A stretch of DNA of 64,000 bases, taken from NCBI RefSeq assembly GCF_002368195.1, contig NZ_AP018178.1, positions 7,452,645 to 7,516,644 on the forward strand, read 5' to 3'. How positions within the stretch are numbered: the stretch's first letter is position 1; each line of letters starts with the position of its first letter. A program made the position numbers and the translations under genes. Source of the stretch: Calothrix sp. NIES-2100 (GTDB lineage Bacteria > Cyanobacteriota > Cyanobacteriia > Cyanobacteriales > Nostocaceae). Under the pieces are notes generated by a model, which saw only the letters and a list, made by a program, of their open reading frames with translations, was not told the DNA's origin and did not search any database. Of the stretch, positions 9,050 to 17,357 are shown piece after piece.

Positions 9050-10141
9050 ATGATTGAACAAGTTGCCAATGCCTTTGAGCGTAAAGACTATCACACTGCC
9101 GCTAAATTACTCAAGCCCCTGTTAGAAGAATCGCCAGAGAATCCTTGGGTGCAATTTTATCTGGGACGACTGCATGAAGTCTCAAGAAAGTATGAGAATG
9201 CACAAAAGGTTTACCGACATTTGTTAAGAAGTACAACCAATACTAAAATTTTGACGCAAGCCCGTCAGGGTTTGCAGCGACTACAGGAAATTGAACAAGA
9301 AGCAAGACAAAGAGCTATTATTGAGGCGACAACAGAACCTAGTAATACAGAATTAGGCGTACTCGTCTTAGAACCTCTGAGTAATGAACTCAAAGCCAAA
9401 TTAGCGCCCAAATTTGCCCAGATTTTCCAAATTGACACCTACACTGCAAGGCTAAGTTTACCCAGTCGCGGCTGGAAGTTATATCGCATTGGACAAATCG
9501 GAGAACTCAAGTTTTACGGTACACAACTACAACAAGCTGGTATTCCCTGCTTTTGGGTAACAATCGCTGCTATTGGGCAAATTCGAGTGTTTCAAGTGCA
9601 TAATTTTGTCGAATCTGCTGCGAATACTACTATTGTTTGCCGTAACCCCGCAAATCAACTCGGTTCACTAACCTTCAAATGGTCAGAAGTCAAAGCACGG
9701 GTAGTGGGACTATTACCTATTTTTGAGCAAGTCGTAGATGGCGATCCTTACCGCAAACTAGAACACAAAACTCAAACCCAAGACTATGCACAATTTTGTG
9801 ATTTACACCTACCGGGTAGGGGTTGTATTTTGCGACTTTCTGACAAAAGCTATCAATACCAAAAAGGATTAGAAATCACATCTCAAACTAGCCAAAATAC
9901 CATCAGAATTAATTGGAATTTTTTACAAGAATGGCTTGACCAGCAACTACCTCAAATCAACGTCTGGTCAGATTTCACACACTTTGCAGAAACAATATTA
10001 GATCAAACAGAAATGCTGGGTAACATCCAGTCTCACATTCACCTGTTTCGTAGGGATAAGACTAATTGGGACCCAGCATTTCATTTATATAGTGGACTCG
10101 TATTTTCAAACCTTACCCAAAAAATAGATCGGGATAATTAG
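9050..10141 (+). CDS. TPR-containing protein of unknown function
   Basis: 363 residues from the ATG at 9050. A longer reading from 8975 overlaps the end of rsmE and runs through a repeat-like stretch (CGCAGAGGCGCGAGAG, 9001-9016), so I reject it. The N-terminus holds one to two TPR-like helical pairs (ANAFERKDYHTAAKLLKPLL, then VQFYLGRLHEVSRKYENAQK) and a charged helix. The C-terminal two thirds are a soluble alpha/beta region I do not recognise; it contains LVLEPLSNELKAKLAPKFAQ and a tail LGNIQSHIHLFRRDKTNWDP. It is downstream of rsmE in the same direction and may be co-transcribed. Function cannot be assigned beyond protein-protein interaction. Confidence 0.75.
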   Translation: MIEQVANAFERKDYHTAAKLLKPLLEESPENPWVQFYLGRLHEVSRKYENAQKVYRHLLRSTTNTKILTQARQGLQRLQEIEQEARQRAIIEATTEPSNTELGVLVLEPLSNELKAKLAPKFAQIFQIDTYTARLSLPSRGWKLYRIGQIGELKFYGTQLQQAGIPCFWVTIAAIGQIRVFQVHNFVESAANTTIVCRNPANQLGSLTFKWSEVKARVVGLLPIFEQVVDGDPYRKLEHKTQTQDYAQFCDLHLPGRGCILRLSDKSYQYQKGLEITSQTSQNTIRINWNFLQEWLDQQLPQINVWSDFTHFAETILDQTEMLGNIQSHIHLFRRDKTNWDPAFHLYSGLVFSNLTQKIDRDN

Positions 10142-10224
10142 CGATCGCACCACAAAAGTTGGACAAATCTATACAAAGGAAAGTATTAAACCCGATGGAA
10201 AACAACACTTAGGCCAGCGGTAGT

Positions 10225-10256
10225 TGAGCGTTCGCGTAGCGTCTCGCAGGGAAATC
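10225..10256. repeat. Copy of a dispersed spacer element (TCTGCGAGACGCT type)
   Basis: GCGTTCGCGTAGCGTCTCGC reads, on the other strand, as GCGAGACGCTACGCGAACGC. Related copies lie at 36442-36478 and 37682-37718. It sits between the TPR gene and the LEA-like gene, both of which end toward it. Confidence 0.55.
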
Positions 10257-10308
10257 GAAACTTAGTGCATCGCTGACAAATGATAAATGACAGGCGAAGC
10301 AAGTAAAC

Positions 10309-10860
10309 TTAACCAGGAGTTTTCACTTGACGTGCGAGATCCAAGTAAGCACTCATATTAGCTCCGGGACGGCGGCGACCGTTAGTGCTACCAACTCCAC
10401 CAGCAACATATTTGGGTGCAAAGGTGGTTTCTTTTGGTGCTTCTTTAACTACTTTAGCTGCTGCGGCTTTATCATTCTTACCTGGTTCAACTTTTAGACC
10501 TTGAGCAGTCTGAACTAGTTGCACATCAGCTGGTTTTGCTTCTTTAGTTGATTTTTTCTTAGACTTAGAAGACTTAGAAGCAGCTGTTTTTGTGCCGTTT
10601 AATGATTCTGCCTTGGATGGTGATGTAACTGTTTCGGCTACTTTTTTAGCATTATCTGCAACAGTTTCTGCTGCTTTTTTGGCATTATCTGCTACTTCTT
10701 TAGCTGCTTCTTTAGCTGCTTCTGTAACAGCAGCTACTGGCTTTGCATCCTTGGATTCATCAAGTTCTAAGAAGTAACCGTTGCTTTTCTTCTTTTTCCC
10801 TGGTAAAAGTCCAGTTAGGAAACCGACAATGCCCGAAATCAACTTTTTGATAAAATCCAT
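10309..10860 (-). CDS. LEA-like Lys/Ala-rich protein with amphipathic N-terminal helix
   Basis: 183 residues. The first 20 (MDFIKKLISGIVGFLTGLLP) form a short hydrophobic/amphipathic helix that could touch a membrane, followed by a KKKK patch. Residues 46-78 are three consecutive 11-residue units, TEAAKEAAKEV, ADNAKKAAETV and ADNAKKVAETV, matching the undecamer period of group-3 LEA proteins. The middle is Lys/Ser-rich and probably disordered. The tail (KYVAGGVGSTNGRRRPGANM, then SAYLDLARQVK) looks conserved and structured. Such proteins are associated with desiccation or membrane protection in Nostoc-like organisms, but that role here is inference. A 416-base spacer with its promoter lies upstream. 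It stands alone. Confidence 0.75.
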   Translation of the reverse strand: MDFIKKLISGIVGFLTGLLPGKKKKSNGYFLELDESKDAKPVAAVTEAAKEAAKEVADNAKKAAETVADNAKKVAETVTSPSKAESLNGTKTAASKSSKSKKKSTKEAKPADVQLVQTAQGLKVEPGKNDKAAAAKVVKEAPKETTFAPKYVAGGVGSTNGRRRPGANMSAYLDLARQVKTPG

Positions 10861-11276
10861 TACAATTGCTCCTGCCTTTATTATGTGGAATTTTTACCGT
10901 AATTATTAAAAATTACGACATTATGTTACATTTTTTTTGCTTTGCATCATCCTATTTTGGATGACCACCTTCATAGGTTTCTACTTAATCAACATTGTAG
11001 TAATAATACAGCGCAAGTGTTTTCACCTGATTTGTGGGAGCACCCATAACCTGCATACAATACATACTCTAAGAATTAATTATTAAATTTTACTGTAACT
11101 CAGGGCAAGATTCTGAACGTTAGCTTAATAAAAATTAACAATTCTTCATTTGGAAAATCCTGATTTTCAGCAAAGTGCAGTTGTTGACTTTAAACCAGTA
11201 AAAGGAGTGTCATAGATAGTTTTGCAGTGACAATGAGACTCAGTTACATTTTCTACAGAAGCGATTCAGCACAAAT
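10861..11276. other. Divergent intergenic region, AT-rich
   Basis: Spacer of 416 bases between the divergent LEA-like and lipase genes. A long AT-rich stretch holds poly-T runs near 10931-10940. No RNA gene, heptamer array or clear hairpin is visible. Both promoters must be here. Confidence 0.45.
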
Positions 11277-11951
11277 ATGGTAATTAACAATCAAAATCAG
11301 CAACGTAATCCTGTGTTGTTAGTACATGGCATTGATGACACAGGGGCAGTTTTCTATAGAATGGGGAAATATTTAAAACAACGTGGTTGGTCTGTCTATG
11401 CCTTAGATCTAGTGCCCAATAATGGTGCTAAAGGTTTAGATGAGTTGGCAAAGCAGGTAGCAGATTATGTAAATAAAGAATTTCCTCCAGAACAACCACT
11501 GGATTTAGTTGCTTTCAGCATGGGCGGAATTGTCAGTCGTTACTATATCCAGCGGCTGGAGGGAATTAAGCGGGTACAGCGGTTTATTACTATTTCTTCG
11601 CCCCATCAAGGCACTGTAATCGCTTATGGATCTCAGCGGACAGGTTGCGTGCAAATGCGTCCCAACAGTGCTTTGCTGCAAGATTTAAATTCTGATGTGG
11701 CGATGTTGCAGGATATCAACTTTACATCAATCTGGACTCCTTATGATTTGATGATTGTCCCAGCTAAGAGTTCTCAAATGCCCGTGGGAAAAGAGATGAT
11801 ATTTCCTGTGGCTTTACACCCCTGGATGCTGTCAGATTCTAGGTGTTTAGCCGCAGTAGCAGAGACATTAAGCGAGCCGATTAAGTCCTATCCCCAATTT
11901 GCGAATACTCAGAACCGCCAAAAATCGCCTCTGGGTGACGGTAATATTTAA
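11277..11951 (+). CDS. Alpha/beta-hydrolase, triacylglycerol lipase-like
   Basis: 224 residues with the lipase fold: PVLLVHGIDDTGAVF at the oxyanion region (His-Gly 17-18), nucleophile elbow AFSMGG with Ser81, and likely Asp157 (TPYDLMIVP) and His181 (ALHPWM) completing the triad. It resembles bacterial class I lipases/esterases (EstA/LipA-like) lacking a signal peptide. This points to a cytoplasmic carboxyl-ester hydrolase, possibly acting on membrane lipids. The last 71 bases overlap the 3' end of the opposite-strand VOC gene, so the final 20 or so residues (after KSYPQFAN) probably add little. No operon partner. Confidence 0.88.
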   Translation: MVINNQNQQRNPVLLVHGIDDTGAVFYRMGKYLKQRGWSVYALDLVPNNGAKGLDELAKQVADYVNKEFPPEQPLDLVAFSMGGIVSRYYIQRLEGIKRVQRFITISSPHQGTVIAYGSQRTGCVQMRPNSALLQDLNSDVAMLQDINFTSIWTPYDLMIVPAKSSQMPVGKEMIFPVALHPWMLSDSRCLAAVAETLSEPIKSYPQFANTQNRQKSPLGDGNI

Positions 11952-12312
11952 ATTCCATTAAGTTATAAAAAGGATCTTCTAAAAAGAACGTGTAATGCTC
12001 TAGAGGCAACCCCACAAAGCGTTTTTTGGGTTCTTCTCGAAAAAGTAGTTGGTGCTGTTGTGCCCTTTCTAGTAAATCTTGCCAATCTTGTTCTGAAGTA
12101 AAAACTAGCCCAAAGTGTCTGGGATAAATACCGCGTTGGGGTGTCAAAGGTTCTTTAGTGGTGTGAGCTACCAATTGATGACCGTATAAATTAAGTATCA
12201 AAGCGTGGGGATTCTCACGTCCAGGAATGCAGCCCAAACCATCTACATAATATGCTTTTGTTTGGGCAATGTTTGTGACCGGGAAAGCAAGATGAAATAA
12301 AATTGCGCTCAT
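11881..12312 (-). CDS. VOC-family (glyoxalase/bleomycin resistance-like) protein
   Basis: 143 residues with two beta-alpha-beta-beta-beta units. The first is HLAFPVTNIAQTKAYYVDGL, followed by GCIPGR. The second is FGLVFTSEQDWQDLLERA, ending in the metal-site type FFLEDPFYNLMEFKYY. His8, a central His and the Glu of LMEFK are plausible metal ligands, as in glyoxalase I/dioxygenase-type VOC enzymes. Substrate unknown. Its last 71 bases overlap the lipase gene tail-to-tail. Confidence 0.88.
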   Translation of the reverse strand: MSAILFHLAFPVTNIAQTKAYYVDGLGCIPGRENPHALILNLYGHQLVAHTTKEPLTPQRGIYPRHFGLVFTSEQDWQDLLERAQQHQLLFREEPKKRFVGLPLEHYTFFLEDPFYNLMEFKYYRHPEAIFGGSEYSQIGDRT

Positions 12313-12386
12313 AGTTTTTGCCTAGAACACTAGTACTGATTATTGCTATCTATAATTTATTCTTAATTGCTTGAATGTAGTTAAAG

Positions 12387-12474
12387 AGTCAATAGTCCAA
12401 AGTCCAAAGTCAATATTCAACAAGCTTTTGACTATTGACCAGTGACCCTTGACTTTTGACTAATGCCCCATGAC
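12387..12474. repeat. Heptamer repeats in opposed orientation
   Basis: AGTCCAAAGTCCAAAGTCAA runs one way and TTTTGACTATTGACC...TTGACTTTTGAC the other, so the two halves can pair. This is typical STRR material between the VOC gene and the DUF92 gene. Confidence 0.65.
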
Positions 12475-12515
12475 GGCAGTTGCTTCAAGCCGGGGAACCC
12501 GTCCAACGCACTGCC
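12475..12515. repeat. GGCAGT...ACTGCC bounded element
   Basis: GGCAGT and ACTGCC form the ends of a 41-base element with a GGGG/CCC centre (GCCGGGGAACCCGTCC). A related element bounded by GCAGT/ACTGC with a GGGGG/CCCC core lies at 45035-45071. The remaining spacer to 12654 shows nothing else. Confidence 0.55.
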
Positions 12516-12654
12516 TCCCCAATGCCAACTTTATCCGGAAACAGGAGAGAATATCTGTAATTCTTGGATTATGGGGTGAAGAGGATGAAGCAGGAAAGTG
12601 AGAAATTCGCTATTCTGTTGATATTCAGTTCACGCTAAATAAGATGTATTGCTG

Positions 12655-13452
12655 ATGCTCTCTTTCTTTGATTCTGCAAATCCTTGGTTGGTGGGAGTCG
12701 GATTAAACGCAATTCTGTTGGGTTTAGTTTGGATTGCTCCTAAGAAGCTGCTCACCCCGGCGGGAATATTCCACGCTTGGGTTCTGGGTGTGATCATTTG
12801 GGGAACATTGGGTTGGCAAGGGTATCTGGTAGTCGCATTCTATTTTTTAGTGGGTTCTGGAGTGACGCGGATAGGTATAGCACAAAAAGAAGCCGAAGGA
12901 ATTGCTGAAAAGCGTTCTGGCGCGAGAGGCCCGGAAAACGTCTGGGGTTCGGCGTTGATTGCGGCGCTGTGTGCTTTAGGAATTGGAATTTTAAACGCAG
13001 GATTGTTTGCTTCTCTTCCTCAGTCTTTAGTCACGAGTCTCCAGTCTTTACTGGTGTTGGGCTATGTGGCGAGTTTTAGTACCAAACTTTCTGACACTTG
13101 TGCTAGTGAGGTGGGTAAAGCATACGGTAAACGAACCTTTTTGATTACCACAATGCAACCAGTACCTCGCGGAACCGAAGGCGCAGTCAGTTTAGAGGGA
13201 ACTTTAGCCGGGGTGGTGGCTTCAATTGCGATCGCATCTCTCGGTTGGGGAGTCGGTTTGATAAACTTGTTAGGCGTAGTTTGGTGTGCGATCGCGGCTT
13301 TGATTGCGACTAGCTTAGAAAGTGTAATCGGTGCAACATTGCAATCTCAATATACCTGGCTCACTAATGAATTAGTGAATATTTTCAATACATTCATCGG
13401 TGCGATCGCTGCTATGTTAATTGCTTACGTCTGGGCAATTTTTATTGCTTAA
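12655..13452 (+). CDS. DUF92/TIGR00297 membrane protein, VTE6-like (phytyl-phosphate kinase type)
   Basis: 265 residues from the ATG at 12655; an in-frame TTG two codons earlier is possible. There are about six hydrophobic segments. Family blocks are KLLTPAGIFHAWVLGVIIWG, the loop KRSGARGPENVWGSALIAAL, FSTKLSDTCASEVGKAYGKR and VPRGTEGAVSLEGTLAG. DUF92 proteins include the plant and cyanobacterial phytyl-phosphate kinase VTE6, which converts phytyl phosphate to phytyl diphosphate for tocopherol and phylloquinone synthesis. In a cyanobacterium that role is likely but not proven from sequence alone. Thylakoid or plasma membrane location. Stands alone. Confidence 0.85.
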   Translation: MLSFFDSANPWLVGVGLNAILLGLVWIAPKKLLTPAGIFHAWVLGVIIWGTLGWQGYLVVAFYFLVGSGVTRIGIAQKEAEGIAEKRSGARGPENVWGSALIAALCALGIGILNAGLFASLPQSLVTSLQSLLVLGYVASFSTKLSDTCASEVGKAYGKRTFLITTMQPVPRGTEGAVSLEGTLAGVVASIAIASLGWGVGLINLLGVVWCAIAALIATSLESVIGATLQSQYTWLTNELVNIFNTFIGAIAAMLIAYVWAIFIA

Positions 13453-13804
13453 TTAACTAGCTAGCACGATTCAAGATAATTTTTAAGGGTGTTATTTATC
13501 ATCGGTCTTTAGCCATTTTTCATGGTTACAGATGCTTTTGCCTTTTTCAGTGGATGGAAAATAATTTTTGCCAATTTACTTATGTTTTAAAGAGCCAAAT
13601 ATATGCACTATTTTTCTCTAAGTAAGAGATGAGGTTGGTATTTTTCTGCTCACAACATAATATTAGTAATTATCTAAATTAATTTACTAATTTATTTTAT
13701 AGAGAGATTTTGGTATTGAATGTAACCAATAATCTTGGGAAATCTCTATATTATTACAGTTGGAATTGTAGCAATTATTTATTATTTTAATACCTAATCA
13801 GTTT
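13453..13804. other. Intergenic region upstream of the prolyl isomerase
   Basis: About 350 AT-rich bases. Only a 22-codon ORF and a few A/T tracts are visible. There is no precursor-peptide gene of the Gly-Gly type that the neighbouring C39-like exporter might be expected to secrete. Confidence 0.45.
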
Positions 13805-14563
13805 ATGGAATCTTTATCATTTTTAACTGTAGATAACCAACCAATTTCTATTGAACAGGCAGTAAAATATCTGCAAGCCTCTGGCAAGTTGACGCAGTTT
13901 ATTGGTGATATTATTCGCCAGCACATAATTGAGCAAGAAATCAGTATTAGAGAGGATATTGATATCAGTTCGGCTTTCACAGAACAGACAATTATTGATT
14001 TTCGGCTGAAAAATCAACTAACCGACCCGCAAATTTTTCAAGAATGGTTAAAGAAGAATGGCACAGATTACCAGACATTTCACTCATCAATTGCTTTGAC
14101 TTTTAAGTTAGAAAAATTGAAAGCTGTAGTCACCGAACCTAAACTGCCAGAGTATTTTATTGAACGCAAAATCTATCTAGATAGGGTAGTAATTTCGAGA
14201 ATATTTGTGGATAATCGCGAACTGAGTGAAGAACTACATACTCAAATCGAAGAAGGAGGCAGTTTTGAGCAACTAGCCAAAGAGTATTCATTAACGGACG
14301 ATCGCATTGTCAATGGCATGATGGGGCCAATTAGTCGGGGTACATTGCCAGATATCTTGAGATCTGCTATTGATGCAGCAACTCCCGGACAATTAATCGG
14401 CCCAATAGAAATTGAAGGTCGTTATGGTTTGTTTCGAGTAGAACAATTTTTGCCAGCCTCTTTAGAAGATACTCAACTAAAGCAAGCACTACAAAATGAG
14501 TTGTTTGAGAAATGGCTAGCAGAAAAAATTCAAAAGCTGACAGTCAAATTACAAGTGAAATAA
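13805..14563 (+). CDS. PpiC/parvulin-type peptidyl-prolyl isomerase
   Basis: 252 residues, no signal peptide. The N-terminal 110 are helical and SurA/PrsA-like (FIGDIIRQHIIEQEISIRED, EEWLKKNG-type segments). Residues about 125-230 form a parvulin rotamase domain: VVISRIFVDNRELSEELHTQ, FEQLAKEYSLTDD, GPISRGTLPDIL and GLFRVEQFLPA. It would speed prolyl cis-trans isomerisation and could hold an export substrate unfolded. Its 3' end overlaps the next gene by 52 bases, indicating translational coupling and a shared job with the ABC exporter. Confidence 0.9.
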   Translation: MESLSFLTVDNQPISIEQAVKYLQASGKLTQFIGDIIRQHIIEQEISIREDIDISSAFTEQTIIDFRLKNQLTDPQIFQEWLKKNGTDYQTFHSSIALTFKLEKLKAVVTEPKLPEYFIERKIYLDRVVISRIFVDNRELSEELHTQIEEGGSFEQLAKEYSLTDDRIVNGMMGPISRGTLPDILRSAIDAATPGQLIGPIEIEGRYGLFRVEQFLPASLEDTQLKQALQNELFEKWLAEKIQKLTVKLQVK

Positions 14564-17217
14564 AAATTCTGGATACTCAATCTTTACGAATAAACGTGCT
14601 AGCTTCTGTACCGTGGAATCAACCGCCGCTATGCTGGCTTACTTCTGAACAACAATCCCGATTACAAAATCAATCAGAAATTCGTCGGTATCGTTTAGGA
14701 GAAAAAATTTGGTCAAATACTATAGGAGGTAACCAGTTTTTTATTGTCACTGGTAAAGTTCGCTTGCGCGAAGAAGAAATTGGCAAGCCGTTAGCAGCTT
14801 TACAACCAGGAGACTGGTTTGGGGATTTACAAAAATTATCTGTAGAATGCAAAGCTGTTGCTGCTAGTAAAGAAGTCATAGTTGTTTGTTGGGAAACAGC
14901 ACTGTGGACGGAAGTTTTAACGCCGGAGATGGAGGGGTTTTTTGCTGGACAGGGGGGACATGGTTCGGCTTCGCTCACCAACCGGGGACAAGAGGGACAA
15001 GGGGGAGAAACAACTAATTCTCTAGTTCATAGTCCCCAGCCCCTAGCCCCTAGCCCCCAGTCTCTAGCTCCTAGCCCTTCGCCGACAACTTATAACTATC
15101 CGTTTGTGGCTAGCGGGAATACAGCCGCAGCTTGTTTAACGATGGTGGCGCAGCATTTGGATCATGCTGTGAAGTTGGAATGGGTACAACGCCAACTACG
15201 GGGACAACGCCCAAAAAATGTTGTGGAAGCAGCAGAAAAATTGGGGTTGGTGTTGCAACGGTTGCAAATAAGTTGGAGTGATTTGCGCTCCTTGTCTTTT
15301 CCGGCTTTGATGCAGTGGAATTGTGAAGCGCAAGCAAGTCCTACATGGGTGGTAGCTTATGGTATTAAAGGCGATCGCTTAATTATCGCTAATCCTTTAA
15401 ATAGCGATCGCACTTGTGAAAGTCTCCCCCAATCTGTGCTGGAAGCCGCTTGGGATGGGCAAATGTGGACAGTTGAACTCATCTCTCAGGAAGAAAAATT
15501 CAACCTGAGTTGGTTTACTCCCGCAGTTTGGAAATACCGAAAATTATTAGGCGAAGTCTTGCTTGCGTCTTGGACATTGCAGCTTTTGGGGTTAACGACA
15601 CCGCTAATTACCCAAGTTGTAATTGATAAAGTCATGGTACAAGAGAGTTTACCGACTCTCGATGTCATGGCGATCGCACTTTTACTGGTAGCGATATTTG
15701 AAGCTGTACTCGGCATTCTCCGGCTATTTATCTTCACCCATACAGCCCGACGACTAGATTTAAGTTTATCAGCGCAGCTATTTCGTCACTTAATGCGTTT
15801 GCCTTTAGCTTATTTTGAATCGCGGCGCGTCGGGGACACAGTAGCCAGAGTCCAAGAACTCGAACAAATTCGTCAGTTTCTCACAGGTACAGCCTTAACG
15901 GTGATATTAGATAGCATCTTTGCTGTGGTGTATTTAGCATTGATGTTTTATTACAATATCCCCCTCACCTTTGTGGCTTTGGCTGTATTGCCATTATTTG
16001 CCACATTAACAATAGTGGCGACACCAATTTTGCGAGGTTGGCTGAACGAAACCTTTAACCGCAGCGCTGATAGTCAATCGTTTCTGGTAGAGACTGTTAC
16101 CGGGATACACTCAGTTAAAGCCCATGCAGCCGAACCAGTAGCCCGCGATCGCTGGGAAGGTTTATTTGCGCGCTTCATTCGCACCAGTTTTAAAGCTTCG
16201 ACTACCTCCAACATCAGCAGCAATCTTGGTGATTTTCTCACCAATTTTTCTACCTTATTAATTCTCTGGTTTGGAGCCAAATTAGTCATTGACCAAAAAC
16301 TTACTATTGGTCAACTGATAGCTTTTCAAATGTTATCAGGAAGAGTCACCGGGCCTCTGTTGCGATTAGTGCAGTTGTGGCAGAATTTGCAACAAGTTCT
16401 CCTTTCTGTAGACAGAATTGGTGATATTCTCAACGTTGCTCCCGAAGCGGAAGCAGGAACCGGATTAGTATTACCAGCCCTGAACGGACAAATCACTTTT
16501 GAGCAAGTATTTTTCCGTTACCAAGCAACTACAGAACCAGTTTTACGCGGGATTTCTTTTAACGTTGAACCAGGGCAATTTGTCGGGATTGTTGGGCGTA
16601 GTGGTTCCGGTAAAAGTACCCTGTCTAAATTATTGCAACGCCTCTATCAAATTGAATCAGGACGCGTCTTAATTGATGGTTTTGATATTAAAAGTGCCGA
16701 TTTAGCTTCACTGCGGCAACAAATTGGTGTAGTTTTGCAAGAAGACTTTTTATTTAACGGTTCCATCTTAGAAAATATCACCCTTGGCAACCCCGATATT
16801 ACTGCTGAACAAGTAGTAGAAGCAGCCCGGTTAGCCGTAGCCCATGATTTCATCAGTCAATTACCCTACGGTTACGAAAGCAACGTGGGCGAACGGGGTA
16901 CAGCCTTATCGGGGGGACAGAGACAACGGATAGCCTTAGCGCGGTTGTTCCTTTCCTCAGCACCGATTTTAATTTTGGATGAAGCCACCAGCGCCTTAGA
17001 TAGCGAAACCGAACAGCAAGTACTGCAAAACCTGCAAAAAATCTCCGCCAACCGCACCGTGTTTCTCATCGCCCACCGTTTCGCCCCCCTCAAACGTGCG
17101 GATTTGATTTTAGTGATGGAACAAGGGGTAATTGCAGAACGTGGTACACATCCCCAATTGTTGCAGCAAAAAGGATTGTACTGGTCACTTTATCAACGCC
17201 AACAAGCGAACATTTAG
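14512..17217 (+). CDS. ABC exporter with cNMP-binding-like and degenerate C39 domains (HetC/type I secretion-like)
   Basis: 901 residues. Residues about 45-140 resemble a Crp-type cyclic-nucleotide-binding fold (RRYRLGEKIW, FFIVTGKVRLREEE, LQPGDWFGD). A low-complexity linker of Ser/Pro/Leu repeats follows (about 165-195), coded by CCCTAGC-type heptamers. Then comes a C39-peptidase-like domain (about 200-320). The region that should read D-C-G before A-x-C-L is NTAAACLTMV, so the catalytic Cys is absent and it is probably a substrate-docking domain. Six transmembrane helices follow, then the ATPase: Walker A GRSGSGKST, Q-loop VLQED, signature LSGGQRQRIALAR, Walker B ILILDEATSALD, H-loop LIAHR. 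It likely exports a peptide or protein. No HlyD-type adaptor is adjacent. It overlaps the isomerase gene, which supports the ATG at 14512. Confidence 0.88.
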   Translation: MASRKNSKADSQITSEIKILDTQSLRINVLASVPWNQPPLCWLTSEQQSRLQNQSEIRRYRLGEKIWSNTIGGNQFFIVTGKVRLREEEIGKPLAALQPGDWFGDLQKLSVECKAVAASKEVIVVCWETALWTEVLTPEMEGFFAGQGGHGSASLTNRGQEGQGGETTNSLVHSPQPLAPSPQSLAPSPSPTTYNYPFVASGNTAAACLTMVAQHLDHAVKLEWVQRQLRGQRPKNVVEAAEKLGLVLQRLQISWSDLRSLSFPALMQWNCEAQASPTWVVAYGIKGDRLIIANPLNSDRTCESLPQSVLEAAWDGQMWTVELISQEEKFNLSWFTPAVWKYRKLLGEVLLASWTLQLLGLTTPLITQVVIDKVMVQESLPTLDVMAIALLLVAIFEAVLGILRLFIFTHTARRLDLSLSAQLFRHLMRLPLAYFESRRVGDTVARVQELEQIRQFLTGTALTVILDSIFAVVYLALMFYYNIPLTFVALAVLPLFATLTIVATPILRGWLNETFNRSADSQSFLVETVTGIHSVKAHAAEPVARDRWEGLFARFIRTSFKASTTSNISSNLGDFLTNFSTLLILWFGAKLVIDQKLTIGQLIAFQMLSGRVTGPLLRLVQLWQNLQQVLLSVDRIGDILNVAPEAEAGTGLVLPALNGQITFEQVFFRYQATTEPVLRGISFNVEPGQFVGIVGRSGSGKSTLSKLLQRLYQIESGRVLIDGFDIKSADLASLRQQIGVVLQEDFLFNGSILENITLGNPDITAEQVVEAARLAVAHDFISQLPYGYESNVGERGTALSGGQRQRIALARLFLSSAPILILDEATSALDSETEQQVLQNLQKISANRTVFLIAHRFAPLKRADLILVMEQGVIAERGTHPQLLQQKGLYWSLYQRQQANI
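15027..15082 (+). repeat. CCCTAGC-type heptamers inside the ABC exporter gene
   Basis: CCCCAGCCCCTAGCCCCTAG and the following AGTCTCTAGCTCCTAGCCC are heptamer-like units translated as Pro/Ser/Leu/Ala. Similar CTAGGGG units occur in the spacer at 37641-37659. Confidence 0.7.
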
Positions 17218-17250
17218 CATCACCGCATTACCTCACATTTCTCACAAGCT

Positions 17251-17313
17251 GTAGGGGCGGGTTCACAGATATGCTCCCATCATCCGTGAGTATCTGGCTT
17301 AACCCGCCCCTAC
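17251..17313. repeat. Palindromic element with GTAGGGGCGGGTT ends
   Basis: GTAGGGGCGGGTT (17251-17263) and its exact complement AACCCGCCCCTAC (17301-17313) bound a 63-base element; inner AGATA/TATCT can extend the hairpin. It lies between the convergent ABC exporter and Rpn-like genes and could also terminate transcription. Confidence 0.7.
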
Positions 17314-17357
17314 GATTTATTGACTCACGTTAATGCCGCTTTTTTTGCTGTATCTGC

